From Stercorarius parasiticus (lineage: Eukaryota > Chordata > Aves > Charadriiformes > Stercorariidae), in NCBI GenBank assembly GCA_013396915.1, contig VWZL01000719.1:9445-73444 (forward strand): a stretch of DNA of 64,000 nucleotides, given 5' to 3'. This document shows positions 50,641 through 64,000 of the stretch, one piece after another (position 1 is the stretch's first letter; each line of letters starts with the position of its first letter). The notes below the pieces were generated by a model. It was not told the origin of the DNA, did not search any database, and was given only the letters and a program-made list of their open reading frames with translations. The translations under genes and the position numbers were made by a program.

Positions 50641-53600
50641 TTGAAGACATCATACGCTATATTTTAACTAGTTTAGGTATCATTATTTATACACAGAAGC
50701 TAGAATCCTCACAGTTTTCTCTGATTTATTGTTGTTGGAGCTTGGGTTTTGCAGTTCTCCCATTTTAACTTTCGCACATGCACCCTCCAGCACCTTTCCT
50801 ATTGTGGCAAACAAAAGCATAGCTTGTGATGGCAAAACTTGAATGAAAAATATTAATCATACAGCAAAGACTTTGCAAGCAGTAGTGACAATTTTCGGTT
50901 TTCAACTGTACGTACACATAGAGAACAAATTTTACTCCTATGTACCATGTTCTACCATAATAGTTTCTCCTCTCACAACTTAGAGACTGTTTTAATAGTT
51001 TTGTTCAAGGGCATTTTGGCTGTATTTTCACAATCACAGGCTCCCCATTTCTGTTGTCTGACACTTCTCTTTCTGATGCCAATGAGAACCTCTTTTCCAT
51101 TTCAAATTGTTTGGATTTTTTTTTCCCACTTCTCTTGTATTCTTTTTTCTTAGGAAAGGAATACAACTTTTTCTAAGCCTGGCCTTTTTTCTTAAAACTA
51201 TGGTTTTGGAAAAATATTTTCAAGTACAATACTGGACTAGCTGCTGTTTGTAAATGGATTTTATTTCATAGATTTGAACTATCTTAAACTTGTTTAGGCA
51301 TTTATACTGTACTCATGCTGCCAGGTGCCATAGATAATTTGATGTCTAAATGATACCAGTTGTACTCCAAACACATTAAAGTGGCACGTTTAAATGGTCA
51401 GCTAGTCATGCCCTAGCTGCTACCTTCATTCTGTTGGGAAAAAACTTGTAGTTGTATGACTTATACAAAAAAAACCCGCTACACTATTTTAAAGTTGAAT
51501 TTAATACTTTCTTGTTATTCCAGATAATTATTAGTAGGAGACAAAGGTAAAAAGAGCTTTCAGAATTACTAATGCTTAAAATACTGTTTACTAATTTTAT
51601 GTAGATTTATATGAATTTAATTCAGACTTATTCAAATTTATATTTATTTTTCAAGGTGTTTTTTCCTCCTTAGAAATTAAAAAAATAAAATAATGAATTG
51701 CAGTTTATGCCATTCCATCCATGAGAAAATTATTTCCAACTGATGTAGAAAACATTGTTTTTTATGTAACTGATCAGTGTATATTTAAAGTGACAGTAGT
51801 AGGAGTTGTTTTCCAAAGAGTTTATAGACCCGCAAATGAAATGTGACTTAGTACAAGGAAATACAACCTAATCAAGATCAAGACATAATTTAAAAGGATA
51901 TTTTGTCATTCATTTTCCTTTCTGGGATCTTTAGATCAATACTCCACCCATAAGCATTGATTTATAATTATTTTCTTCTTTTTTGAGTCCCCTTCTCCTA
52001 TTTTGACTGATATTGTCATTTTGCTGATTGACAAAACTTCCTTTAAGTCAAAGCTACAATGGAGGTGCTAGAGGAAAAGAAGAGTACAGGGTAAAGGGGA
52101 AGAAGAAATGAAGTGTGGTAGAGAGGAAGAGAGAGATCATTAAACATTTGAAATATAACTATAAAAGCCAAAAAACATCACAGAGGTGGAAGTAATGAAA
52201 AGTGTAAGTTATCTCAGGTTAGATTTCTAAAAATACTATACAGACAGTGGATGTATTAGAAAGTAGAAAAGTCCATGGTATTTTATTACTTTCTGCTTGT
52301 TATTTTACTATGCTTTCCTTCCGACTAAATTCTCTATATCGTTTCTGCCTGATACCAGTATTCCTGTCAATACTAATGATCTTCCTGAATTGTTTCTTTC
52401 AGGATAGGGTTTAATAATTTGCATCAAAATTTTTTGGTTGCAGTCCTATCCATTTACAAAGAATATAAGAATGCTTTTCCCGAACATGGAAGGGGCAAAC
52501 AATGAGAGACGGTTTTCCCTTTCAAAAGCATGCTTTCAGTTATTGCATTGCTCCGCAAAAAGATTTCTGGCTTTCTGCCAAAGCTACATCACTAGTATTT
52601 TAGGAGCTGTCCTCTGCCTTTCTGTTTAGATGCCTTTCTGATGCTCTTCACACAGCTGGCTTCGATGGTAGCAATATCAGAGACTGAAATCCACTTCACT
52701 GAAAAATTCTTGCCGCATCTTTACCATGCCAATTCAATACCTTCTGCAGTTTATTCTATGGTAGAGCTATACATCATATCAGGGAGTGTGATTTCTCACT
52801 ACCAAGGCTTTTCCAGTCAAAAAGGGAAGCCCCATGCAGACAATTGTGCAGTAGTTAGTATTTTAGTAATCTAGATTAAATACTGCTAATTTGTCTGATT
52901 CAAAGTTTGTGGGGTTTTTTTTAAGGAAGCACAATTATCCACGTTTCATATCAGTGTCCTAACATTCAATTAGAAAGTGATCCTTGCAACTGTCAACTTT
53001 TCATTTTCCCATCTACTTAAATATGCATTTAATAAGCCACAGAGGAAGAAAGTGTTCTTACAACTCAGTGATATTCCTAAACTGGTGTGGGAAGACCTGC
53101 ACACTTCAGTTAATCAGTCCCCAGAATCTGAGAAGACTCAAAATGAAAACAGTGCATGTTCATGAAAAAGTTTCATGTTTTCAAAAGGAAAAAAAAAAAA
53201 AATCAGAACATTTCAGTGCAGCTTTATCTTAGATAGTGTTCCCAGTTGTCATAAACTGTATGAAGATGCCTTTCCCCGGACTTCAATTTGCAGAATTTTG
53301 TGTATGTAAATACACCTGACTTCAAAGGTAGTATTGCATACCTTAATTCAATATCTTTAAATGTCTTGAGAAATACTTGCCTCTCATAAGCATTATTCCT
53401 GTCATTTGTTTCAGCCATTCCAAGTTAAACGAGTGTGGTTTCATGTGAACAAGGAGTTCAGGACATAGCCACCAATGAATTCATATTGATGTGTAGCCTG
53501 GTTAAAGTTAATGACTGCTCTATTATGTATGCATAGCTAATGTCATTTAGACAAATTGAGGGCCTGTAGTTTTATTATTCCTAAAATCTGCTTCTTTAAA

Positions 53601-56600
53601 AAGTTTAAGTCAGAGCTGTGACATTCACAGAATGCAGTAATTTTTAAGGTTTTAAAAGAAAGAGTATCTGATATTAGTAACAGGTTATGAAATGTCTACA
53701 AGGAAAGTAGGATAATTCAGATAACGTTTAGATTTAATTGCATGGGAATTTGTAACACATTTGTTTTCTTCTGTTGCATTCTTATTCAATTTTTCCATAC
53801 CTGTCAGATGAAGTTTCTTGTTCCATTGCCATATTATGTGTTTATGAGTTTACAGTTGTAGAGATTTCAGATTCCTTTTATAATAACAATTACTTTTCAA
53901 AGTATTCTGGGTTTTTTAGGGTTAGTATTTCATACAATCTCCAGTATCTGCCATCTGAGTTTAGACTTGTTATCACAAGTATGTTACACCTATGTTACAA
54001 CGGTAAACAGTTGTACAGCGTATTTTCCAAAACCAGTTGTATGCTATACTGGTAAAAACAGATAGCATAGAACAACACTTATAAAGTAAATAATCATTTA
54101 CTTCTAATTACTGTGGCTTCAAATTAGCCACTTGTTTTAATAGATTAAATTCATTTTTTCCAAGATGAATCAAAAGTACAGGAAAAGAAGAAACTCAAGG
54201 AACAAGTCTGTTTTCTCATTTGGTTTGCTTGTGCTTGTTTTTGACATATTTGTGTAACAGTTAAAATATTAAAATTTCTTGTAATCAGCAGCTGAGTGTT
54301 TAATAACAGTGTTATGTCACAACAACCTTGTAGATGTGGCATAATGTAGTTTTAATGAAATTATGTGTAGCTGTTTATGAAGACTAAAATACCAGCATTT
54401 TGTCTGTATATAAACAAGCCCTCCTGAGCTGAAGAGTGAAGTCTGTTCCAAATGATACTAAAAGATTAGTTGTCTTCCTACGACTAGGTAGCTTCAAAGA
54501 TGACTGTAAAGTGCAAAACTTTTTTTCATGCCTAGTCTAGATTGTGAGGATGGTTGTATTTTGTTTCAGAAAGAAGGTCACAGCTTTAGTTGCAACAGTT
54601 TCACAATGGCATTCACAATGCCATTCTAAAATCCTATAAATCATATATGCTTCAATTACTTTAATGAACACATTTATAGATATATGTATATCAATAGCAT
54701 CAAAACTTACCATAAAAAATAGTTCAGTAGTACAGAATTCTTAAAAAATGTTAGGCAAGTGTTTATTTGACAGTCCAAGATTTATGCACTTAAGCAGATT
54801 CAAAGGTTCACAGAAGTCAGAAATCCTCTGCTCAGTGGATGGCTGGATGCCACTATATCATCTTTACACTTCATGTTTTTAAATTTAACCAGTTATCCCC
54901 AAAATGATTTTGGTAATCTGTGTTTCAGTAAAGCACAGCTTCCGTAAAGAATGTCAATCTTCATTTGAAAGTCCTGGAAAATAGAAGGTCAATTTAAACA
55001 CTGTTGTTTAACTATTTTGGCCATTGCATGAAGCTATAAGGCCTGAACCCTCCACAACATGAGTATTACCCTGGAATACTCATATGCAAGAGAACCCTGA
55101 TACCTCACTGTAAAGAATCACTTTTCTAGCAGCAAAACAATAAATCCCACAGGAAGTTGTAAAAGCAGTCTGTCATTCATTTTGGTCATGAACACTTTAT
55201 TCAGTGAAGAGGTTGGTCATTTCCTGGCATTTTGAAAAAAATATGTTTAAAGCAAATGAAACTATTTTGAAAACTTTACTTTCTTCCCAAAACGCATATG
55301 TGAATTGGCTATGTAATGGCAGTTGTGTGACTACAGACAAAGCAGAGTGTGAAAGGTTAAGCCCCCCATCAACTTTTAATGTATAAATCTTTGCTGAAAT
55401 CAAAAGGGCAATTCCAATTTGACTGTGTATTTCTTACCCTGCATTTCTGAAAAATTTCACCTTCTATTTCACAGCTTCCCTATCACACAGGCATGTTTCA
55501 TAAGCCTAAAAGAAGATGGGATGAATAAAGCATTTTCTTACTTCAGAGAGAGACAAATATCCCATCTGTTTCATACAAGGCTAAGTAGGATTTTTTTCTG
55601 AAAGCAACTGAGTAGGCAAAGGTCTGCTTCACTTTTATTTTCACTTTTGACTACATATCCACTTCAAATTCAGAATGCTCTTCTTTCAACATGTTTTCCC
55701 TTAAGGTGTTCAAAGATGTGAATATGTAATCAATGCCAGTAATTATACAGTATAGTCTTTTCACAGAAATTCTGTGAAGAACCAGCAAAAGTGTTCTTCT
55801 GAAAGTGCAAGTATTAGATGTAGACAACACCATTCACTCTACCCAGTTCTTTCTTCCCAAACCTGTGACATTTTCAATAAAGCGAGAGTGGCTAAGTGAT
55901 GACCAGATGTTTTGTTTTACTGAGAAGAAAAACTAAACAAAAAAACCCAACCCAGTGTTACTATATACCATTCCCAACAACACAAACTACTCCTGGATTG
56001 GGTCAGATATTTCAAACATAGTGAAGTGTTTGGATGCTTACTATTTACAGTTGCAAAAGGCTCCTACAGAAACTCTAAAAACTGCATCTACTTTGTAACT
56101 TCAGAGAAAGTTGCAAAATAATCTTGAAGTGCCACTTCACGTAAGATGACAGGCACAAAGAGGATACTTTTTCTCCAGTCTATTCTGCACGTGACTCCAT
56201 GGTATCTAAGTCCTCTTTTCTCATCTTTACATATCAGGAAACATAATTCTTATGGCTGACTACAACAAAACAACATCTCAGATTTCTGGATAACTGAAAA
56301 CTTGGAAACTGTATTTTCTAGTCTATATTCTGAGTACCTTGTCCAAAGTTCATCTTTTTGGGCTTTACTTCTGCCACAAGATTTTTCAGAGAAAGATGTT
56401 TGTTTACAAGTTATCTCATTCTGTCTGTTTAAAATTAAGATTTTGTGGGTTTTGGTTTTTTTTTAAAAAAAAAGAAGTAGAATTACAGAGACATTGACTA
56501 AGCCCATAGATAGTGGACTGAATAATGAAAATAATTTTGAAGAATCAAAGTGCACTGGGAAAGTGAAGTTACCGCACTTTTTCAATTAATTTATTTCTGA

Positions 56601-57851
56601 CACAATTTTGTCAGAAATAAAAATTTGTCATATTTTGTTTTGGTTTTATTTTATCTGGAAAAATTAGTGTCCAGGTTTTTCTTACAGAGTGATGTTTGCA
56701 TATTATTGATATGCATATTAAAGCTCTTTTGCTTAGCTAATCACATTTAAGTAACTAATATTATCATATTTTTTACTGCCTGTCAATCTTTCTTTAAAGC
56801 TTTCTTTTCTCTGTTATATATCAAACTCAGCGAAAAAGCCTATCTATTTATGTGTGAGCTTACTGATCCTTTCATATTTTGCAGAACAGAGGCTTCTACC
56901 CTTGTTTTTCTGGCTTTTTCCCCCTTTCATACCTTACTCAAGTATTCTTTTTACTACGTATCATGATCAGTGGTCCTCAACCTGTTGGTTTTTTCAGAAA
57001 TGTCAATCCACCACTTTGGGGAGAACATGAGAACTTTTTCACCATCATCAGTTAGGAATCATCTGAATGTTTTAAGTAAGCAAGCTCAACGTGCCTGAAA
57101 TTTTGCATTAACTTTCGTATTAAGGCATACAGCAACACAAAAAAAAAAAAAGGTGGAAAGTGTGGCCTTCTGACTTCTTATCTTTAACAGCATCTATGGA
57201 AACAGAAATAGTGATCACCCAAAGCACTGCTGATTTCATTTTGGAGTGATACTAAAGATTGATCAGTTCCTTCACAACAACGTTGCTAGAATGCAAGTAA
57301 TTTGGAAGCTATGACATTGTTTTTCATTGTAAACTAGACTGAAAGCCATCTGGGGACAATGAAAACCTTTTATTTGACTTTAATGCGCTTAGGATGAGGC
57401 TTTAAAAGAGGAAAATCAGGTACCTAACAGTTAAGTTAGAGTTTCTCAAAGATGCTCTGCAAATGTAAAAATGCATGAGAGAAAAATAAGGGAAGAAAAT
57501 TGTTCCCTTATGGTTGTGAGGAAACCACTGACATTTGCATGCTTACTTGTGCAACCATAATATCCCCATCACAGTTTCAGTTTTCAGTTTCATAAGGTTT
57601 TTGCTTTCATATAAGAAATTCAATGCCTTTCTGAGAGAGTACACTGGTCATCCTGCACTGAGAAGTAGCTCATCCATATAATTGGAAACTTGAAGCAGTT
57701 TTATTAAAGAATATGTTCTTACTGAAGAAGACCAGTGCACTAGAGTTAAATCCAACTCCTAAGACTTAGGAAGCAGTTTTTTAAGATCTTGGCTCTCTGC
57801 TGTCCCTTCAAGTGTAACTACATATACCTTTCTATTCATACATAAAAGATG
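50641..57851. other. Unassigned AT-rich DNA with small hairpins
   Basis: No gene or young repeat was recognised over about 7.2 kb. Perfect hairpins lie at 54605-54625 (9-bp arms, 3-base loop) and 56590-56621 (13-bp arms, 6-base loop). A runs lie at 53189-53202 and 57139-57151. The octamer-like patch at 56690-56770 is noted as a possible regulatory block. Confidence 0.5.
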
Positions 57852-58112
57852 ATCATGCTGAGTCAAACTAAAGATTTATCTGGCACAGCATCCTGTCTCT
57901 GAAGTGGGCAACAAAAAATGCTAAGTGAAAGAATATACAAAGCTGGCAAATATGGTTTCTCAGGTTCTGTGACTTAGTGGTTTAAGAAGTGTATCTAATC
58001 TCTTTTTTGTCAGTTTTGTCTTCTAAAACCTTTTGCAAAAGTGAATTTATATAATTAACTATACATTGTATGAAAAAGATTGTTTTTCCTGTTATAAACC
58101 TCTTGCATGACA
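57852..58112 (-). mobile_element. Ancient CR1/L3-like LINE 3' fragment
   Basis: On the plus strand the wording follows the complement of the 3' end of old amniote CR1/L3-like elements. GCTGAGTCAAACTAAAGATT and ATCTGGCACAGCATCCTGTC (57858-57898) correspond to the terminal untranslated part. AATTAACTATACATTGTATG followed by AAAAAGATTGTTTTTCCTG (about 58052-58090) corresponds to the ORF2 end, around the codons for the HxLWNxLP region on the minus strand. Spacing and order agree with one 3'-terminal fragment. It is heavily diverged, and the identification is from remembered consensus sequence. Confidence 0.65.
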
Positions 58113-59150
58113 AAACAGTAATGTCCTGATGCATACAATCAATGAATTTTAATACTAACCTGCAGATGTTAGCGTTTGGAAATGTTTATGCAGGTGTATG
58201 TATGTGGAAGCTTGGGCCAATTCCCCGTTGGAAACCAAGCCCTAAATATGCATTTCTAAGTGACTGCTCAGTTATAAATTCAGATATACATAAAAAAGAG
58301 AAGATTTACTAGCAGTCTTGTTATGTCCCTGTTCTACAGATACTGACTGAAATGGTGATGATACCTAGGGAAGTGACAGAAACACTCATGGCTATTTTTT
58401 CACTAAATACATGGGTGTTACTCCAATTACGTTAGTGAGAATTATGTGTGCATATTGAGAGAGAAATAAATCAGCCTGCAAAGTACTGAAAGTGAGCAGG
58501 TGTTCCCACTTTTAATTTTTTTTCTCATTAAATTGCTCATTTGTAATTTCCCCATGTATTCATATCCCTTAGAGCTCTCAGCTGAACATTTTTCACACAC
58601 TAAATCCTCACAAGCATTTATAAGAACTTGATTTTATGGTAAATATTCTGTATTCCTTAAGAAAAAAGAAAAAAAAAAAAAAGAAAAAAGAAAAGGTAAA
58701 GGCAACAATGTGGAACAATCCAAAGAACAAATGACAGATCTCAGTGTTAACATTTTTGTGGGTAAGTGTCCTCTACATGTACATAGACTATATAATTCCT
58801 TTCCTCTGACAGAATAAGATTTCAAAACTGAAATGTAACTCTAGTCTGTCATTCAATTATTCAGATTATTTGATATTGCTCAGCCTCCATTCAACCATCT
58901 CAATTAAGGCAGTCTCCATCTTTCAGGTTTTTTTCTGCATGGCTTTTTTAGTATCTGAGCTTTCCAACCTATCTATGCAATGAAAACACATTCATACCAT
59001 CTCATATTCTCTCATGTCATCTAGAGGAAAAATGGAAGAGAGTCTATCTAGTTTGCTTTGTGCAAGCTATGCCCTTCATAAATATAATCTTTTCCTGTTT
59101 ATATCTAATTAGAATCCTGAAAAGATAATTTTATTAGTTCAAAGATTTCC
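58113..59150. other. Unassigned AT-rich DNA
   Basis: It contains an A-rich run with G interruptions at 58659-58698. No gene was recognised. Confidence 0.5.
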
Positions 59151-59600
59151 ATATAGTGCTAGTCTTGCTTCATGTCTTGCTTCAATGTGGCTCGCAGAAG
59201 AAATCTGTGTCTCTTGGTGTCAGGTGTTAAGTATTGTGCCTTCAGGCATTTGCCACAGGGAGTTACTTCTGAACAGTTGTTCTCTGCAAGGTCTACATGT
59301 ATCCAGCGGTAGCATGAATGCAGCTGGGTCCCCGGCCTGAAGTACGTGCAATGCCTAGTGCAGGAATCCAGATAATGTCTGTGGGAACAGACTGTATAGA
59401 GCAAGAGTGAAGGAGATAACCTGGAGTAGGTGAGAGGATGGAGTTATGCTCCAGCACGGTGTACCCAAAAGGATGCTTGACAGCAGAACTGGAGAATGAG
59501 ATGTGCCAATAAATGCCTAGTCTGCCCAGACCACAGACTTTCTGGTACTACTGTACTTAGTCTCACCTGCAACTTTCTCTGCCAGTGTAACTGAAATGAA
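59151..59600. other. Moderately GC-richer patch, origin unknown
   Basis: This patch stands out from its AT-rich flanks. The minus strand is open for 81 codons (59159-59404), predicting a small cysteine- and histidine-containing peptide without recognisable zinc-finger spacing. An AATAAA at 59509-59514 could serve as a polyadenylation signal on the plus strand. It may be an old LTR or another mobile-element remnant, or part of an exon. No family was recognised. Confidence 0.3.
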
Positions 59601-62600
59601 GTAACAATTCTTCTGACCTGCCAAATGTTAATACTGGCTCCTTTATCACTATCTCAGGGAACAGATGTGCAGAAGCTTCTTGTCTTATTGTTAAAAATCT
59701 TTCAAAGCCTGTAATCTTTCATTCAGCATCAGAAAATTATTTTATTTCCGCATCACAGGCCTCGGACCTTCCAAATGTTGCCTGCTGACTGAATTTTCCA
59801 ACAAGTGTGCTGATAGTCAGTCCTTAGCAATGCAAGCATATTTTGCACTTCACACTTTTGCCCATATTGGAGTCAACAGGAACTATGCCACATTATGAGT
59901 CTTAGGCATATGGCAAAATTCCCATCTCTCTCTTCAAATCAAGCTTGAAAGTATTGTTTAATGATATGATTTTGTACAAACAGAATTATTGATCCGTTTA
60001 CATTCAAGATGAGGCTAGTTGATCGTTTCAGGCCTTTAATTGTTAATTTAGCAATGCTTTAGTGTGACACAAGTTGCTTATGAACTTAATTTTTTTGTAA
60101 AATATTAATCTTCATGTGAAAATTATATTTATTTTTCTAAAAATTTGTTTATTATAAGGTTATGATACCAATATTGCATTTAAAAATAAATAACAAACTG
60201 ATACGATGAGAAGACTGAAAAAAAATATAACACATCTTAAATACAACAGAATCTCATACTGGGTTTCACATTCAAAGCATACATTGCCTTTTTTAACAAT
60301 TCTACTAACTTACTAAATATGACAAATACTTCCACATACAAGAAAAACATTGTCTCATATTACTACATTGTTTACTTAGAATTGTGTGTCCTCTGCAAGC
60401 TCTTAAAAAGGTAACTGGCAAAATACATTTTCAAGCAACTTACTGGTAGCACAGCACTGAATCTCAGAACATCAACATTAGATTCATAACTTAAGGAATG
60501 GAGAACAATTTGTATTGCTATTAACATGAAACACAGCTGATTTAGACTCACCAGGCAGTTCTTAGATAATTCTTACACAATAACTGTAATCTACATTACT
60601 ATTTATTAGATTTCATAATTGCAAAATTTATCTAGAATGTAATAAAACTTTTATTGCTAGTCAGTGCTTGGTAAAAATAAAGACTAGAGCAAGTTCAAAA
60701 ATTACAGAAAATCATATTAACCTAGGCTGTTGATTTTCTATCAAAGCCAATAGCATCTTCATCAGCATTACAGCCATTTTGTTGTATTAGTTTCACTGGT
60801 AAGCAGGTAGAAATTAGAATGTAATGAAGAAGTCTATTATGGACAATTGCAGCCAATTTTCTAGAAAAGCAAAGTGTATAAATGTTAGAAGAAAACAGTC
60901 ATTTTATGATTTCAGCCTATATCGTTATTTCTGTGACAATTATATCCTTCCTCCATATTCCTTATTTGTACAACCAAAAGATGGCAGTGCTTCATCAACA
61001 ATTCCTACAAAGTTTAAGTTTATCCTTAGGTCATCATTTACAATATGTGAAAGCTTTAAGAAAATGTACAGTTTTACAAGATACCGAGACTCTCTCTGAT
61101 CAAATTTCAAAGGGAATGAAAGGGGTTCCAATTTGTTTTTAAGGTGTTTTGGTTCTCTGACATCTTACAAAGCTTACTTGATTAGTATCTTCTGTCTCAC
61201 TTATTGAACAAGATTTTGCAAAAAACATAATAAGTATAGATCAGTTAAGTCAGTGTCTCCTATTCTAAGATCTAACCAACTTAGGCAATTCTGTATCTGG
61301 CAGTGATGCATCATCATAACTTTATAGTCTTTCCTCAGGCTCATGATATTACCACCGATACAGAATCCCTAACCATTTTTAATAGGCACCAGAGACAGAA
61401 GTTTAAAACTTTGTATGAACCCAGTGATGTCATTTGTAGTTTTTTCCTCTATATTTAAAGCACAGAAGCCAACATTTTTTTCATAAAAGCCATGCCTCCT
61501 GTGTCATGTTTCTGCCTTTTCTTTTTCCATGTTGTATTTTCCTCAGAACACTTTTTTTCATAGAAAAAGTTGTTCACAACAGTTCTGTCTCATAAATATT
61601 TTGGCAGATTCTATGCTAGTGTTGCTCAGCATGTCTGCTTCATAAACATGAAACAGATCTATACTATTTACTATGGCCCTAGATTTGTTTTATTTTTATG
61701 ATGCTTCTCAGAGATACATTCTATTTCATGTGAAATATCTTTCTGTAAAAAAAAATAATATTATTACCAAGCCATATACTTACATACTAATGAATACCCA
61801 TGTTAGAATGAACTAAGTTCTATTCTAATTCATTTATAAGAAAAGGATTATATTTACTTTTGTTTCAATAGTGTTTCCAGTTCTGATGGTTTTGTTAAAA
61901 AGATAATTCAGCCCACTATGCTTCATTTATTCTTCTTTAAAATTAGAATAATGATATTAATATTTTATAAATAATTTTTGAATTATATTAATAACAAAAG
62001 ACATATGTATGTAAATATACACACAGACATAAATACAAATAGGCATGAAAATATGAGCTACATATAATGAATAGGGATTTATATACTTCAACCTTAGTAA
62101 AATCTTTTTTGTGATCTCAGGTCTACATTTTAGAAACTGAATAATCTAGCCTAATATTCACTATCTGTTAATATCCTTAGGAAAGACAGGTATAAACATG
62201 GAATTAATAGACTTCTTATTCCTTAAAGGTGAAATATAACTTTTTGCAAGTTTTTTTTAAAAAGTGGTAGCCCAGAAATGCTCAATGAACTGCACATCAG
62301 AACATTACGTCCCTATTCCTTACTATAAATTCAATTTCTTGAACAGATACACATCTTACTTTTTTGCTAATATGACTTTATGCATGAGGGGATATGTATA
62401 GTGGCTTGAGATAGCCATAATGTAGCTTTCAGAAGGGACTAAAACAGTATTTTTGAATAAAAATTACTTTTCTGCCAGCTCACCTGCCAGTTTCTGGCAG
62501 CTCACCTGGTTGGCTATCATATATAGACAAGCAGCTTTTGGTTATTTTGTTTGCATACCAACATTTATATTTGCTCTTCAGTCTATCTTCACAGCAGAAG

Positions 62601-64000
62601 TGCCTATTTCGTATCATTCAAACCCCTGTTTTTTTGCCCCTTGGGCTTTTAACAGGTGTTTGTACATATAATTTCAATTAAACAAAACTTTATCTATTCA
62701 GGACAAAGTAGCTTGTTCCCAAGAAGAGCTTTGTCACTAGATATTCAGTATCTGTCATATGAACTGTTTCTTCCATCAGATGGTGATAATCTGTGAAAAA
62801 AATAATTTGGGTTGTGCCAAATCTATTCACAGTCTTCTGGGATGGGGGGTGTGTGGGGAATATTTGTAAGGGTAGACTTGTGGACAGGAGACAGCAGAGG
62901 AGCAAAAATGCCACTGTTTCTTCAACACTCTGGTACTTAAAATGTTTCAGGCTAATTGAAAAGGGTTTTTTTAGCCTGGGAACATTTCAGTTCATGGTCT
63001 TTTTCACCATACATCTGCTATAGATAAGACCAAAACCAAACTGTTCAAGTTTACTTCACTAATTTAAGTATCTTGTAACAATATTTCTGACTCAAAAGAG
63101 CCGTCTAATTTCAGATGGATTTTTGAATCTGATATTATAGAAATCAGTTTCTTCAAGTGATCTTTTCTAAATAAAAAAAAAACCCACATGATTTTGCAAT
63201 TTCTGATGTCAGAAGATTCCTCCTATACTAATTATATTTTCTTCTAACCTGTATGTGTTCTATGACACTTCTTATCTGAGCAGGTCCTTTCTTAAGATCG
63301 TGATAGTCAATAACTCTCAAGATTTCTTCTCCCAGATTAGGTGAATGTTAAAACAGTCTAGATATCCATGAGCACACACTTTGCAATCAAAATTAACTTT
63401 CTTCCTAATCTCAATAAAATGTATCCTTTAGCTATTTTGGATGTCACTTGGATAGCGTCAGCATTAAGATATTACTTAATCACATATTTAGTCTCAGCAA
63501 TAAAACATTGCAAAGCATATTATGAAACATTACATTGAGATGAAAGTTACTATTTACAAGCTGAAGACTAGGTTTGTGCTGAACATAACACAAGATTATA
63601 ATGACATACCATATGGTAAAGTTTTGTATTTTTATTTTCTATTTATACAGGCATGCAAGGGCACTTCAGAGAAAAATGAAACATATCTCATCTCTTTGCT
63701 AGGATTTATGTGTACAAATACAGCTCTTGCTCACATTCCTACTGCCTCATACTTCAGCACATCTTACTGTACTTTCGCTTGGTAAACGTAAACTCAGGAT
63801 ATTTTTATCCAGAAGATGCTTTTTCTTGCTCTCTGCATTCACCATGTCATCTTTTCCCATTTTTCGTATTCTTTCACACCAAACACAACCTGATTTCATC
63901 TGGCTTCATGGCTTATTCTATTGTGACTTTTCTCTAAGTACTTTTTTCAATATGTCTATCATACCAATGCCTATTACAGACAGTGGGATTTTCCAGCAAG
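59601..64000. other. Unassigned AT-rich DNA
   Basis: No gene or recognisable repeat was seen to the window end. A small direct repeat of GGCAGCTCACCTG-like sequence lies at 62474-62510. Open frames (to 91 codons at 60824-61099) match nothing I know. Confidence 0.5.

Noticed and set aside
1..64000. tRNA, rRNA, CRISPR array or bacterial-type operon
   Set aside because: No tRNA-like internal promoter boxes, ribosomal RNA wording, regularly spaced direct repeats or closely packed long frames were seen on either strand.

Overview
The window looks like AT-rich, gene-poor nuclear DNA from a bird. The evidence is the mobile-element content: several CR1 LINE fragments of avian type, all cut short at the 5' end and ending in short repeats such as TTCTATGA, GATTCTGT or TTCTA, plus a solo LTR resembling the ERVL-class LTRs common in birds. 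Two ambiguous bases (1400, 1545) lie inside that LTR. The species cannot be fixed from this sequence.

No host protein-coding gene, tRNA, rRNA or other structural RNA gene could be recognised on either strand. Most open frames are 60-100 codons long, as expected by chance, and the longer ones lie in the LTR, in CR1 ORF2 remnants or in locally GC-richer blocks. The window is therefore most simply an intergenic desert or part of a very long intron. Single short exons cannot be excluded by eye.

Layout: 1-1237 unassigned; about 1238-2385 a solo ERVL-like LTR (+); 2.4-21.7 kb almost no recognisable young repeats, but with a 103-bp inverted repeat pair (10691-10793 and 14545-14647); 21.7-40.5 kb a CR1-rich stretch with seven avian CR1 fragments, the largest being a 2.3-kb minus-strand copy at 30112-32445 that keeps parts of the endonuclease and reverse transcriptase; 40.5-47.7 kb unassigned; 47.7-50.7 kb a mixed block with an ancient CR1/L3-like LINE, two GC-rich islands of unknown origin and a tiny CR1 3' end; 50.7-64 kb mostly unassigned, with another ancient CR1/L3-like fragment at about 57.85-58.11 kb and a moderately GC-richer patch near 59.2-59.6 kb.

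No operon, defence system, CRISPR array or other multi-gene system is present. The most unusual signals are the 103-bp inverted repeat (94% identical, with a 50-bp perfect core), two inverted pairs of CR1 copies that could form long RNA duplexes if transcribed, the GC-rich islands with G-quadruplex-type runs, and the very diverged CR1/L3-like elements. Those old elements were recognised by remembered similarity to amniote LINE consensus sequences and need a repeat-library search to confirm.
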